Source of the DNA: Herminiimonas contaminans
GTDB taxonomy: Bacteria; Pseudomonadota; Gammaproteobacteria; Burkholderiales; Burkholderiaceae_D
Length of the DNA stretch: 64,000 bases
Assembly: GCF_015645465.1 (NCBI RefSeq)
Contig: NZ_JADOEL010000002.1
Coordinates: 124,001-188,000, forward strand
Direction of reading: 5' to 3'
Part shown: positions 47,077 through 56,846 of the stretch, piece by piece
Layout: the number at the start of each line of letters is the position of its first letter
How positions within the stretch are numbered: the first letter of the stretch is position 1
Notes under the pieces: generated by a model
Database searches by the model: none
Told to the model about the DNA's origin: nothing
What the model saw: only the letters and a program-made list of their open reading frames with translations
Translations under genes and position numbers: made by a program

Positions 47077-48960
47077 ATGTGCGGAATACTTGGTGGAGTG
47101 TGGCGAGGAACATCGCCTTTAGCATCTCAATTTGACAAAGCTCTCGAAGCCCTGCGTTTTCGGGGCCCGAATGACAGCGGCATAGAACGATTCGAATGCG
47201 GCCCATCGCAGGTAGTGCTCGGACATACAAGACTCTCGATCATCGATTTGAGTTCGGCGGGCCATCAACCAATGGAAACCCCGGATGGCCGCTATTCGAT
47301 CATCTTCAATGGAGAGATATATAACTATCTTGAGCTGCGCACCGAGCTTAAGACTTTAGGGCATACATTTTCTTCCGACTCTGACACGGAAGTGTTACTA
47401 GTCGCATGGCGCCAATGGGGTGCTGAATGCCTGCAAAAACTCGTCGGCATGTTCGCTTTTGTCGTTCTCGATAAAGCAGCCCTTACGCTGACCTGCGTTC
47501 GTGACGCCTTCGGAATCAAGCCGTTTTTTTACACCCAAGAGCAAGAAACGTTTCTTTTTGCGTCTGAAATCCCCGCAATCAAATCGCTAAAGCGAGAGAA
47601 ATTGACGGTGAACTGGCAGCGTTCATACGACTATCTTGTACATGGAGAATACGACAGTCGAGCTGAGAGCTTTATTGAAGGCATAGCGCATCTACAAGCT
47701 GGACATTTGCTCCAGGTCGATTTGACTACGGGAAAACACTCCGAGCCCCGTAAATGGTGGATACCTAGTGTCACCGAACGAACAGACTTGAGTTTCGGGC
47801 AGGCTGTCGAACTTGTCAGAGAACGCTTTCTCGACAGCATACGTTTGCATTTACGTAGTGACGTTGCGATCGGCGCCGCCCTTTCCGGCGGCGTGGATTC
47901 ATCTGCTGTCGTTTGCGCGATGCGCTATTTAGAACCAGACTTACCGATCAATACCTTCAGCTTTATCGCGGCAGACAGTCGGGTAAATGAAGAAAAATGG
48001 ATAGATATTATTAACAGGCATGTCGGTGCAAAGGCTCATAAAGTTAGCATCACAGCAGATGAGCTTGTACGTGATATCGATACTCTGATTCATGCTCAGG
48101 GCGAGCCGTTTGGCAGCATGAGTATTTACGCACAGTATCGGGTCTACCAGTTGGCCAAAGAGAATGGCGTGACCGTAACGCTGGATGGCCAGGGGGCGGA
48201 TGAAGCGCATGGCGGCTATACCGGTTTTCCTGGAGAACGGATTCGTAGCTTGCTCGATCGCGGGCATTTCGGTGAGGCCGCAACGTTTCTTGCCAATTGG
48301 GCCAAGTGGCCCGGTCGCAGCGTGAAAACCGGCTTACGTGCTGCTCTCGCAGAACTCAGCACCGGTCTGTCGCATGAAATGATGCGTGCGCTGGCAGGAA
48401 TGAACCAGGTACCTGACTGGATACGCAGCGATGTCGCTAAAGATATGGGAATTGTCGGCAGAATAGAACGCTACCGTTCGGGCCATGAGGCCTCTGGCCG
48501 ACGCGTGGTAGCTCAGATGTCTAACATGCTGACCCGTCACGGCCTGCCTGCCTTGCTACGTCATGGCGACCGAAACTCAATGCGCTTCTCTGTAGAGAGC
48601 CGGGTGCCTTTCCTGACATTGGATCAGGTTGAACTCATGCTTTCAATGCCTGAACGCTTTCTTGTTTCGCCATCGGGTGAAACCAAGCATCTGTTTCGCG
48701 CAGCGATGAAGGGTATTGTCCCTGACGAGGTGTTGTTCCGGAAAGATAAAATCGGCTTCGAACCCCCTGAAAAAGAATGGATTCTTTCCATTGCCGGCCA
48801 AGCCCGGACCTGGTTGAGCGAGGACATGCAGATCCCATTTATACGCAGGGACATGCTGCTGGCACAGTTCGATGACGTCATTGCAGGTCGGCGAGCCTTC
48901 TCCTGGCAAGTCTGGCGTTGGATCAATTTTTACAGATGGAAAGCCTGTGTTGCCGACTAA
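47077..48960 (+). CDS. asnB: AsnB-like glutamine amidotransferase 2
   Basis: ATG then Cys2 (MCGILGGVWRG), RFRGPNDSGIE, and the pyrophosphatase loop SGGVDSS at 270-276. 627 aa. Clearly diverged from asnB1, so probably a different uronic acid or position is amidated. The RBS is weak. The following glycosyltransferase gene starts inside its 3' end. Confidence 0.9.
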   Translation: MCGILGGVWRGTSPLASQFDKALEALRFRGPNDSGIERFECGPSQVVLGHTRLSIIDLSSAGHQPMETPDGRYSIIFNGEIYNYLELRTELKTLGHTFSSDSDTEVLLVAWRQWGAECLQKLVGMFAFVVLDKAALTLTCVRDAFGIKPFFYTQEQETFLFASEIPAIKSLKREKLTVNWQRSYDYLVHGEYDSRAESFIEGIAHLQAGHLLQVDLTTGKHSEPRKWWIPSVTERTDLSFGQAVELVRERFLDSIRLHLRSDVAIGAALSGGVDSSAVVCAMRYLEPDLPINTFSFIAADSRVNEEKWIDIINRHVGAKAHKVSITADELVRDIDTLIHAQGEPFGSMSIYAQYRVYQLAKENGVTVTLDGQGADEAHGGYTGFPGERIRSLLDRGHFGEAATFLANWAKWPGRSVKTGLRAALAELSTGLSHEMMRALAGMNQVPDWIRSDVAKDMGIVGRIERYRSGHEASGRRVVAQMSNMLTRHGLPALLRHGDRNSMRFSVESRVPFLTLDQVELMLSMPERFLVSPSGETKHLFRAAMKGIVPDEVLFRKDKIGFEPPEKEWILSIAGQARTWLSEDMQIPFIRRDMLLAQFDDVIAGRRAFSWQVWRWINFYRWKACVAD

Positions 48961-50146
48961 AGAATCTTCAAACCTGAAAACGGATAAGAAGTCGCGCCCT
49001 CCGGTCAGGATCTTGCACCTGACGCATACCGATATCCCTTCGGACAATCGTATCCTGAAGGAAATCTTGGCGTTGGCAGACGTTCCCCATTTTGAGTTGC
49101 ATGGCATCGGGATTCGTCTGCGCCTGGGAGCCAAAGACACGAATGTGTCGCCGCGAGCGAAAATCACATCATTGGCACTGGCGACACGCAAATTGCGTTT
49201 CCTTCCCGGCCCGGTCAGGCATCTGATTGTTGCTATTGAAATGATGGCGCGTCTGTTTTTTCAGGGGTTGAAAGTACGACCTCATGTTATCCACTGTCAC
49301 GACACACCTGCACTTCTGGTCGGCGTTTTGCTCAAACACTGTTTCAAGGCCCGGCTTATCTATGATGCCCATGAATTGGAATCGAACAAAAATGGGCAAT
49401 CGCGCGCAATTGCCAGACTGACATTATGGGCAGAACAAGTTGCGTGGTCCTCCATCGACCATCTCGTCACAGTAAGTCCCTCGATCATTGCATGGTATGA
49501 ACAGCATCTTGGTCCGAAACCAAGCTCTTTAATCCTGAATTCGCCACTTTTTGCAGCGGCTGGAGAGCAAGAAAAAGGTTCAGGCACACCGCGCTATTTT
49601 CACGAGAAATTTGGCATTCCCCAAAGCGCAAAAGTTTTTCTGTATCTGGGCCTATTAGTGAACGGTCGTGGCATCGAAAAAATGCTGGCTGCGTTCTCGA
49701 GAGAGAATGTGGCTTCGCATCTCGTATTCGTGGGCTATGGTTCGCTTGAGAATGAAATTCAGTCGGCGGCTCAAACTTTCAGCAACATACATCTGCATCC
49801 GCCGGTGCCGCATGAAGAAGTCGTCGCCTTGTCGAGGAGCGCAGATTACGGTTTGTGCATTATCGAGAACGTCTCCTTGAGCGACTACTATTGCCTGCCG
49901 AACAAACTCTTTGAGTATGCATTTGCGGGCATTCCCGTGCTGGCATCGGATTTTCCGGATATAGCCCATACGGTGCAGCAGTATGGATTGGGCGAATGCT
50001 GTGAGGTCAATATTAATTCTATCGTCGCAGCAATTGACCGCATCGAAGCTGGAAAATCCGTGCATCTGCCTCAGGACTTGCACGCATTAGGCTGGCAAAC
50101 CCAAAGCGCACGGTTGCAGCAGGCCTATACATCTCTGATTGGGTAA
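48947..50146 (+). CDS. glycosyltransferase family 4 protein
   Basis: GT-B fold. N-terminal ILHLTHTDIPSDNRILKE, DAHELESNKNG, and a C-terminal donor site YCLPNKLFEYAFAGIPVLASDFPD. I chose GTG 48947 inside the end of asnB2 because ggaaag lies just upstream; TTG 48950 is equally possible. 399 aa. Cytoplasmic retaining transferase; donor unknown. Confidence 0.87.
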   Translation: MLPTKESSNLKTDKKSRPPVRILHLTHTDIPSDNRILKEILALADVPHFELHGIGIRLRLGAKDTNVSPRAKITSLALATRKLRFLPGPVRHLIVAIEMMARLFFQGLKVRPHVIHCHDTPALLVGVLLKHCFKARLIYDAHELESNKNGQSRAIARLTLWAEQVAWSSIDHLVTVSPSIIAWYEQHLGPKPSSLILNSPLFAAAGEQEKGSGTPRYFHEKFGIPQSAKVFLYLGLLVNGRGIEKMLAAFSRENVASHLVFVGYGSLENEIQSAAQTFSNIHLHPPVPHEEVVALSRSADYGLCIIENVSLSDYYCLPNKLFEYAFAGIPVLASDFPDIAHTVQQYGLGECCEVNINSIVAAIDRIEAGKSVHLPQDLHALGWQTQSARLQQAYTSLIG

Positions 50147-50155
50147 TAACGAAAC

Positions 50156-51286
50156 ATGCCGCCCTCCACTATCAGAATTGCACATCTCACTTCGGCACAT
50201 CCCAGAGATGATGTGCGTATTTTCCACAAGGAATGCAAGAGTCTGGCCGTAGCCGGATATGAGGTTCATCTCGTGGTGGCCGACAATCTTGGTGCCGAGC
50301 AGCAAGGCGGAGTCGCCATTCATGACGTCGGCAAACGGGGGGGACGCCTCGCACGCGTGGCAGGCGCTACCCGGCGGGTTCTTAAGCAGGCTTTAGCTTT
50401 GGATGCCGATATTTATCACCTGCATGACCCGGAGCTGTTGTGGGTTGGTCTGGTGTTATCGATGAAAGGTAAGGCTGTTATCTTCGACGCGCACGAAGAT
50501 GTATCACTACAGCTTTTGAATAAGCCATACCTGACGCCATTTATTTTGAAAATCGCTGCCCGGGTCTATTCAGCCGTAGAGCGTTTTGCCTGTAAAAGAC
50601 TCACAGGTGTGGTGGCTGCAACCCCGTTTATTGGAGCAAAGTTCAGGACGATCAATCCGGACACCGTAGAAGTATGCAACTATCCAATTCTTGTAGAATT
50701 TTCGCCTAGTGAAAATTGGGATACCAAACCCGATGAAGTCTGTTACGTCGGCGGCTTGTCTGGTGTTCGTGGCATTCGACAAATTGTCACCGCCATGTCG
50801 TCCGTAAAAAGCGATGCCCGATTAAATCTCGCGGGTGGTTTCTCTGAAGCCGACCTCAGGATTGAGGTGCAATCGATTCCTGGCTGGGAACGAGTTAATG
50901 AGTACGGAGTTCAAAACAGGCTCGGTGTCAGTCAAATTTATGAACGATCGCGCGCCGGCCTGGTGACTTTATTGCCCATCCCCAATTATCTGGACGCGCT
51001 ACCGGTCAAAATGTTTGAATACATGTCGGCAGGCATTCCTGTGATCGCCTCAAATTTTGCATTGTGGCGGGGTATCGTCGATGAAAATGCTTGTGGGCTA
51101 TGCGTAGACCCTGAAAACCCCACAGAAATTGCTTCCGCCATCGACTATTTACTGACGCATCCTGCAGAAGCAAAACAAATGGGCGACAACGGCCGACGTG
51201 CCGTTTTATCCCGCTATAACTGGCTCAATGAGGAAACACAACTACTCGATTTCTATCGATATGTGGTATCTACTCATGTTCACTAA
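50156..51286 (+). CDS. glycosyltransferase family 4 protein
   Basis: GT-B fold, 376 aa: IRIAHLTSAHPRDDVRIFHKE, YHLHDPELLWVG, DAHEDVSLQ, VCYVGGLSGVRGI, and the donor motif LPVKMFEYMSAGIPVIASNF. This pattern is common among transferases for N-acetylated sugars in O-antigen loci. It follows the previous GT4 gene by 9 nt and has low overall identity to it. Confidence 0.88.
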   Translation: MPPSTIRIAHLTSAHPRDDVRIFHKECKSLAVAGYEVHLVVADNLGAEQQGGVAIHDVGKRGGRLARVAGATRRVLKQALALDADIYHLHDPELLWVGLVLSMKGKAVIFDAHEDVSLQLLNKPYLTPFILKIAARVYSAVERFACKRLTGVVAATPFIGAKFRTINPDTVEVCNYPILVEFSPSENWDTKPDEVCYVGGLSGVRGIRQIVTAMSSVKSDARLNLAGGFSEADLRIEVQSIPGWERVNEYGVQNRLGVSQIYERSRAGLVTLLPIPNYLDALPVKMFEYMSAGIPVIASNFALWRGIVDENACGLCVDPENPTEIASAIDYLLTHPAEAKQMGDNGRRAVLSRYNWLNEETQLLDFYRYVVSTHVH

Positions 51287-51311
51287 ATCACCTAACTAAC
51301 AGGCAACTCAA

Positions 51312-53123
51312 ATGTGCGGAATTTTTGGCATCGTCTCACCGGTACCGGTACTCGAAAGCGAACTCGATATCCTGGTCAGACATTCTCAACAACGCGGCCG
51401 TGATTCCAGTGGCCTGCTTGTATACAGCAAAGATGCATATAGCGCGTATCGAGCAGACTATCCAATTACCAGACTGCTGAATGAAGTACGCCCATTTTCG
51501 AATCATATCGTGATGGGCCATAGCAGACTTATCACAAATGGTTTAGGCGACAACCAACCTGTGATCCGCGAAGGAATTTGCGTACTTCATAACGGCATTG
51601 TCGTAAACGATGAGGCTATCTGGCCGCAGATCGGTAAAGAACGCGAGCTGCAAATTGATACCGAGGCAATTGCCGCCATCGCATCCGCACACCTGGATGC
51701 GGGCAAATCATTGGAAACGCTACCGGCAAGTATTCTTGATCTGTGTCGAGGCGTCGTCGCATGCGCATTATCAGTTCCAAGATTGGGCAAGCTTTGTCTC
51801 TTTTCGAACAACGGCAGTCTTTATACAGGCACCAAGAATCACGCCATTTACTTTGCGTCTGAGCGCTATCCATTAACAGTGATCGGCTGCGAGAATATCG
51901 AACAGGTGCGTGAGGCCGTATTTGTAGACATTCCATCCTCTGCAACAGACATCACAATCTGTGATCGCAGAGAGCGCACGACCAACCTGATTCCGGGCCT
52001 TTCCTTGTCCGGAGAAGAAGAAAAGCTGCTCGTCTATCGTCGCCACAATTTACGTCGCTGCACAAAATGCATACTTCCAGAAACTATGCCTTACATCAGC
52101 TTTGACGCCGATGGTGTCTGTAATTATTGCAAACATTACAAACCGCGAAATAAGCCAAGACCGAAAGAGGAATTGTTCGAGTTGGTGGAGTCATATCGAC
52201 GCAAAAATGGCAACGATTGTATCGTGCCGTTTTCCGGTGGACGCGACAGTTGTTATGGTTTGCACCTGATTGTCAAAGAACTGCAAATGAAACCGATCAC
52301 CTATACCTATGATTGGGGCATGGTGACGGATCTGGGGCGACGTAATATCAGCAGAATGAGCGCCGAACTTGGTGTCGAAAACATTATTGTCGCGGACGAT
52401 ATCGATCAAAAACGCAGAAATATTAAAAAAAACCTGGCGGCATGGCTCAAATCACCTCATCTTGGAATGATCAGCATTCTTACTGCCGGCGATAAGCATT
52501 TTTTCCGGCATATCGAGACAGTCAAAAAACAAACCGGGGTTAGCCTGAATCTCTGGGGCGTGAATCCGCTCGAAGTCACCCATTTCAAATCGGGATTTTT
52601 AGGGGTCCCTCCGGATTTCGAGGAAAAACGCGTTTATTCACATGGCGCGCTCAAGCAATTGCGCTATCAGTATCTGCGCGTCAAGGCCATGCTAGCCAGT
52701 CCTGGATACTTCAATTCATCCTTATGGGACACGCTGTCTGGAGAGTATTACCGCAGCTTTGCAGAGAAAACCGATTACTTCCATATTTTTGATTATTGGC
52801 GTTGGGATGAGCGTCAGATCGATGACACGCTGGCTGAATATGATTGGGAAAGAGCCCCCGACACCAACACGACATGGCGCATCGGCGATGGAACTGCCGC
52901 ATTCTACAATTACATCTACTACACCGTTGCAGGCTTTACAGAACACGATACCTTCCGCAGCAACCAGATCCGCGAGGGTGACTTGTCCCGGGAAGAAGCC
53001 TTGGCCTTGGTGGATGATGAAAATCGCACAAGATATCCCAACATTAAATGGTATCTGGATGCAGTAGGCATGGACTTTAAGGAAGTCATTTCCGTAGTTA
53101 ATAATATTCCACGGATGTATTGA
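51312..53123 (+). CDS. fused class II glutaminase / WbpG-like N-acetyl-sugar amidotransferase
   Basis: Two domains in 603 aa. Residues 1 to about 210 form an N-terminal-nucleophile glutaminase (Cys2 in MCGIFGIV; QQRGRDSSGL; HSRLITNG), GlmS/PurF-like. Residues about 245-603 match the WbpG/PseA/LegG N-acetyl sugar amidotransferase family: Cys pairs C250/C253 and C270/C273 (CTKC, CNYC) and the PP-loop FSGGRDS (307-313). WbpG normally works with a separate HisH-type class I glutaminase; here ammonia is presumably supplied in cis. With wbpA-B-D-E-I present it may convert a 3-acetamido to a 3-acetamidino group. Ends overlapping the next gene. Confidence 0.85.
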   Translation: MCGIFGIVSPVPVLESELDILVRHSQQRGRDSSGLLVYSKDAYSAYRADYPITRLLNEVRPFSNHIVMGHSRLITNGLGDNQPVIREGICVLHNGIVVNDEAIWPQIGKERELQIDTEAIAAIASAHLDAGKSLETLPASILDLCRGVVACALSVPRLGKLCLFSNNGSLYTGTKNHAIYFASERYPLTVIGCENIEQVREAVFVDIPSSATDITICDRRERTTNLIPGLSLSGEEEKLLVYRRHNLRRCTKCILPETMPYISFDADGVCNYCKHYKPRNKPRPKEELFELVESYRRKNGNDCIVPFSGGRDSCYGLHLIVKELQMKPITYTYDWGMVTDLGRRNISRMSAELGVENIIVADDIDQKRRNIKKNLAAWLKSPHLGMISILTAGDKHFFRHIETVKKQTGVSLNLWGVNPLEVTHFKSGFLGVPPDFEEKRVYSHGALKQLRYQYLRVKAMLASPGYFNSSLWDTLSGEYYRSFAEKTDYFHIFDYWRWDERQIDDTLAEYDWERAPDTNTTWRIGDGTAAFYNYIYYTVAGFTEHDTFRSNQIREGDLSREEALALVDDENRTRYPNIKWYLDAVGMDFKEVISVVNNIPRMY

Positions 53124-54376
53124 TGTCTGTACAAAGCAATCGTTGTGTCTGGTACATATCGAAATACGTATCGCCACCGTCGAAAGGCAGTTCAGGCGCA
53201 CGCGGCTATCTCATCATGCGCGAATTTTCTCGCATGGGCTATCGCAGTTTGATCATCACGTCTGACTCCAATCAGCTTGCAGAAGTACCGAAACTCGAGC
53301 AGTCACATCTTTTACAGCACGTCGATGGTATGCAGTTGCTCTGGGTACGGACCATGAAGTACGCCGTCGCCAAATCGCTCAAACGAATCCTGAGTTGGCT
53401 GGATTTCGAATGGCGACTTTTGCGCCTGCCGAAAGAGTCACTGCCCCGCCCGGATGTCATCATCGTTTCGAGTTTGTCACTACTCACGATTCTTAACGGC
53501 TTCCTTTTACGAGCACGCTATAAATGCCGTCTGATTTTCGAAATCCGAGATATCTGGCCCCTGACAATTACCGAAGAAGGTGGATTTAGTCGCTGGAATC
53601 CCTTGGTAATCGGTCTGGGCGCTATTGAAAAGCTAGGCTACCGATATGCAGATGCCATCGTCGGCACCATGCCCAACCTTGGAGAACACGTCGCCCGCGT
53701 TCTGGGCAAGGATAAGAAAACCTACTGTATTCCAATGGGAGTCGACGAAGCGACCTTGGCTGCCCGTGATGAACTGCCTGCAAATTACGTCGAAAAACAC
53801 ATTCCAAAAGATAAATTCATTGTCACGCACGCTGGGACTATCGGCATCACCAATGCACTAGACACCATGCTTGATTGCGCAGAGTCGATGAAAGACGATC
53901 CGCGCATCCATTTCCTCGTCGTTGGCGAAGGAGATCTGCGCGCGTATTACGAGGACAAGTATGCTCATTTATCAAATCTGACGTTCGCGCCGCGCGTGCC
54001 CAAACAACTGGTTCAGGCTGTACTTGCACGCTGCGATTTATTGTATTTTTCGGTGCATGTATCCAAAGTATGGCAATACGGACAATCCTTGAACAAGGTA
54101 ATTGACTACATGCTGGCAGGCAAACCCATTGTTGCCTCCTACACCGGCTATCCTTCCATGATTAATGAAGCGGAATGTGGCACCTACGTTCCTGCCGGTG
54201 ATCTTGCTGCATTACGCCAGGAAATCCTTAAATACGCGGCGATGGATCAGACCCAGCGCATCACCATAGGAAGCCGTGGCCGCGAATGGATACTGGCAAA
54301 TCGCCGCTACGAGAAATTAGCGGAAAACTATCTGGATATATTGTTTGATCAACCAACCAAGCGACCACAGGAATGA
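53123..54376 (+). CDS. glycosyltransferase family 4 protein (WbpZ/WbnK-like, uncertain)
   Basis: 417 aa GT-B enzyme: WYISKYVSPPSKGSSGARGY at the N-terminus, IFEIRDIWPLTITEEGGFS, and donor site LNKVIDYMLAGKPIVASYTG. This subgroup often adds the second sugar after a PglC-type initiation, which fits its place just before pglC. ATG 53123 overlaps the previous stop (TGATG). Confidence 0.86.
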   Translation: MSVQSNRCVWYISKYVSPPSKGSSGARGYLIMREFSRMGYRSLIITSDSNQLAEVPKLEQSHLLQHVDGMQLLWVRTMKYAVAKSLKRILSWLDFEWRLLRLPKESLPRPDVIIVSSLSLLTILNGFLLRARYKCRLIFEIRDIWPLTITEEGGFSRWNPLVIGLGAIEKLGYRYADAIVGTMPNLGEHVARVLGKDKKTYCIPMGVDEATLAARDELPANYVEKHIPKDKFIVTHAGTIGITNALDTMLDCAESMKDDPRIHFLVVGEGDLRAYYEDKYAHLSNLTFAPRVPKQLVQAVLARCDLLYFSVHVSKVWQYGQSLNKVIDYMLAGKPIVASYTGYPSMINEAECGTYVPAGDLAALRQEILKYAAMDQTQRITIGSRGREWILANRRYEKLAENYLDILFDQPTKRPQE

Positions 54377-54966
54377 AACGCCTGTTTGACCTCATGGTAT
54401 CGGCGGGCTTACTGCTCGCGCTCAGTCCCATATTGCTTGTATTGTATGGCCTGGTTCATTTCAAACTAGGTGCTCCCGCACTGTTTCGCCAAATTCGCCC
54501 TGGCCTGCATGGTGAACCTTTCACGATGGTGAAATTTCGCACCATGACCGACGCCCGGGACGAAAAAGGCGAGTTACTTTCAGATAGTGAGCGCCTCACG
54601 AATTTCGGACGTTTTCTGCGTGCAAGCAGTTTGGATGAGCTACCAGAGTTATGGAATGTTCTGAAAGGTGAGATGAGCCTTGTCGGACCTCGCCCGTTAC
54701 TCATGGAGTATTTACCGCTGTATTCAGCAGAACAAGCACGACGCCACGAAATGCGTCCAGGCATTACGGGATGGGCACAAATCAACGGACGCAACGCGGT
54801 CAGTTGGAGTGACAAGTTTCGATTAGATGTCTGGTATGTAGACCATCAATCGTTCTGGCTCGACATACGTATTTTGATACTTACAGTGAAAAAGGTATTG
54901 GTGCGAGATGGCATCAATGCAGCTGGAGAAGCAACCACTTCCAAATTCGATGGAGACAAGAAATGA
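54373..54966 (+). CDS. pglC: initiating sugar-1-phosphate transferase (PglC-like)
   Basis: Bacterial sugar transferase family, small PglC form (197 aa) with one N-terminal re-entrant or membrane helix (residues about 5-28). Motifs MVKFRTMTDARDEKG, SSLDELPELWNVLKGEMS, LVGPRPLL and RPGITGWAQINGRN. Moves a sugar phosphate, probably diNAcBac-1-P, from UDP to undecaprenyl phosphate at the inner membrane. Overlaps both neighbours by ATGA. Confidence 0.93.
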   Translation: MKRLFDLMVSAGLLLALSPILLVLYGLVHFKLGAPALFRQIRPGLHGEPFTMVKFRTMTDARDEKGELLSDSERLTNFGRFLRASSLDELPELWNVLKGEMSLVGPRPLLMEYLPLYSAEQARRHEMRPGITGWAQINGRNAVSWSDKFRLDVWYVDHQSFWLDIRILILTVKKVLVRDGINAAGEATTSKFDGDKK

Positions 54967-55598
54967 AGCGACTTGCCTTGCTGGGCGCCAGCGGCCATGG
55001 GAAAGTTGTGGCAGAGGCCGCCCTGGACAGCGGATGGGAATCGATCATTTTTTTTGACGATGCGTGGCCATCGGTCAAACAAAATGGCAGATGGCCGGTT
55101 GAAGGAAACACCGCTACCCTGCTTGAAAAGCTGAAGAGTTTTGATGGCGTCATAGTCTCAATCGGCAACTGCAAAATACGTTGGCAAAAGTATCTAGAGC
55201 TCGCTTCACTCAATGCTCCCCTTGCAACAATCATTCATCCGTCCGCAACCGTCAGTCAGTATGCATCGATTGGGAGCGGCAGCGTCGTACTCGCAGGCGC
55301 ATGCATCAACATCGATGCAGTAATTGGGCAAGCCGGGATCATTAATACCGGCGCGACAGTTGATCATGACTGCGAACTTGCAGATGCCGTACACATATGT
55401 CCAGGCACACATCTATCCGGTAACGTCTCTGTCGGTCATCAAAGCTGGGTTGGAGTTGGCGCAACAGTAAAGCAAGGGATAACTATAGGCGCTGATGTGA
55501 TGGTAGGTGCCGGTGCTGTGGTAATCGCACCTATCCCTGATTCCTGCACAGTTGTTGGCAATCCAGCCCGGCCAATACACGGCAAATCCAATTCATAA
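54963..55598 (+). CDS. pglD: UDP-4-amino-sugar N-acetyltransferase (PglD-like)
   Basis: N-terminal Rossmann-like LALLGASGHGKVVAEAAL and a C-terminal left-handed beta-helix with hexapeptide repeats including the catalytic His in VDHDCELAD. 211 aa. Acetylates the 4-amino group made by the PglE-like enzyme, giving UDP-diNAcBac. Confidence 0.92.
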   Translation: MKRLALLGASGHGKVVAEAALDSGWESIIFFDDAWPSVKQNGRWPVEGNTATLLEKLKSFDGVIVSIGNCKIRWQKYLELASLNAPLATIIHPSATVSQYASIGSGSVVLAGACINIDAVIGQAGIINTGATVDHDCELADAVHICPGTHLSGNVSVGHQSWVGVGATVKQGITIGADVMVGAGAVVIAPIPDSCTVVGNPARPIHGKSNS

Positions 55599-55610
55599 AA
55601 AGAAACTCCG

Positions 55611-56786
55611 ATGCTCAATACTCCTTTTTCGCCTTGGCCGTCCTTTACGGAAGAAGAGGCTCAAGCGGTTCAGCGCGTACTACTTTCCAATCGCGTCAAT
55701 TATTGGACCGGAAATGAATGTCGCGAATTTGAGCAAGAGTTCGCAAGCTGGTGTACGACAGAATATGCCATTGCACTTGCGAATGGCACTGTCGCATTAG
55801 ATCTTGCCCTTAAGGGACTGGGTATCGGTGCCGGTGACGAAGTTATTGTCACACCCCGCACATTTATCGCAAGCGCATCATGCGTAGTCAATGCAGGAGC
55901 GATCCCCGTTTTTGCCGATGTTGACGCAGAAAGTGGCAACCTCTCTGCTGACACAATCAAGAATTTCATCACGCCTCGTACCAAAGCGGTTATTTGCGTT
56001 CATCTTGCCGGCTGGCCATGTGACATGGATCCAATCATGGCATTGGCGAACCAACATGGTTTCAAGGTGATTGAAGATTGCGCTCAAGCACACGGCGCTC
56101 TTTACAAAGGACGGCGGGTCGGCAGTATCGGACACGTAAGTGCCTGGAGTTTTTGTCAGGACAAAATCATGACGACCGGCGGCGAAGGCGGCATGGTGAC
56201 GACTAACGATGAGGCGCTATGGCGTACGATGTGGGCCTTTAAGGATCACGGAAAAAGCTTCCACGCGGTTTATGAAAAGGAACATCCTCCGGGCTTCCGC
56301 TGGGTGCATGAAAGCTTCGGTACCAATTGGCGCATGCTGGAGATGCAAGCGGTCATCGGGCGCATTCAATTGCGCCGGATGCAGGCATGGACCATGCAGC
56401 GCACCGAACATGCAGCAGCCATTCTGCAGGCATGTCGCAAATTCGAAGCACTACATGTTCCCACTTATCCATCATCAGATACACACGCGCATTACAAATG
56501 CTATGTACAAGTGGTACCAGAAAAGCTAGCTCTGGGCTGGAGTCGGGATCGCATAGTTGCCGAAATCAATCAGCGAGGTGTTCCTTGCTATCAAGGTTCA
56601 TGCTCAGAGGTCTATCTGGAAAAGGCATTTGAAGGAAGTACGTTTATACCGCAGCCACGCCTTCCCACTGCAAAGAAACTAGGTGAAACCAGTCTGATGT
56701 TTCTTGTTCACCCGACCCTGACTGCAGAAGAGATAAGCAAAACATGTGATGTCATTCATGATGTATTAAGCGCTGCTGGTAGTTAA
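55611..56786 (+). CDS. pglE: UDP-sugar 4-aminotransferase (PglE-like)
   Basis: DegT/DnrJ aminotransferase, 391 aa. PLP lysine in SFCQDKIMTTGGEGGM, acidic VIEDCAQAHGA. The QDK-type active site and its position between pglD and a 4,6-dehydratase match bacillosamine 4-aminotransferases. Acts on UDP-4-keto-6-deoxy-GlcNAc. Confidence 0.92.
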   Translation: MLNTPFSPWPSFTEEEAQAVQRVLLSNRVNYWTGNECREFEQEFASWCTTEYAIALANGTVALDLALKGLGIGAGDEVIVTPRTFIASASCVVNAGAIPVFADVDAESGNLSADTIKNFITPRTKAVICVHLAGWPCDMDPIMALANQHGFKVIEDCAQAHGALYKGRRVGSIGHVSAWSFCQDKIMTTGGEGGMVTTNDEALWRTMWAFKDHGKSFHAVYEKEHPPGFRWVHESFGTNWRMLEMQAVIGRIQLRRMQAWTMQRTEHAAAILQACRKFEALHVPTYPSSDTHAHYKCYVQVVPEKLALGWSRDRIVAEINQRGVPCYQGSCSEVYLEKAFEGSTFIPQPRLPTAKKLGETSLMFLVHPTLTAEEISKTCDVIHDVLSAAGS

Positions 56787-56846
56787 TCATGATTTCCAAA
56801 CACAGACGATCAATCTATAAAACGAAATATGTTTCGAGGTTAGACA

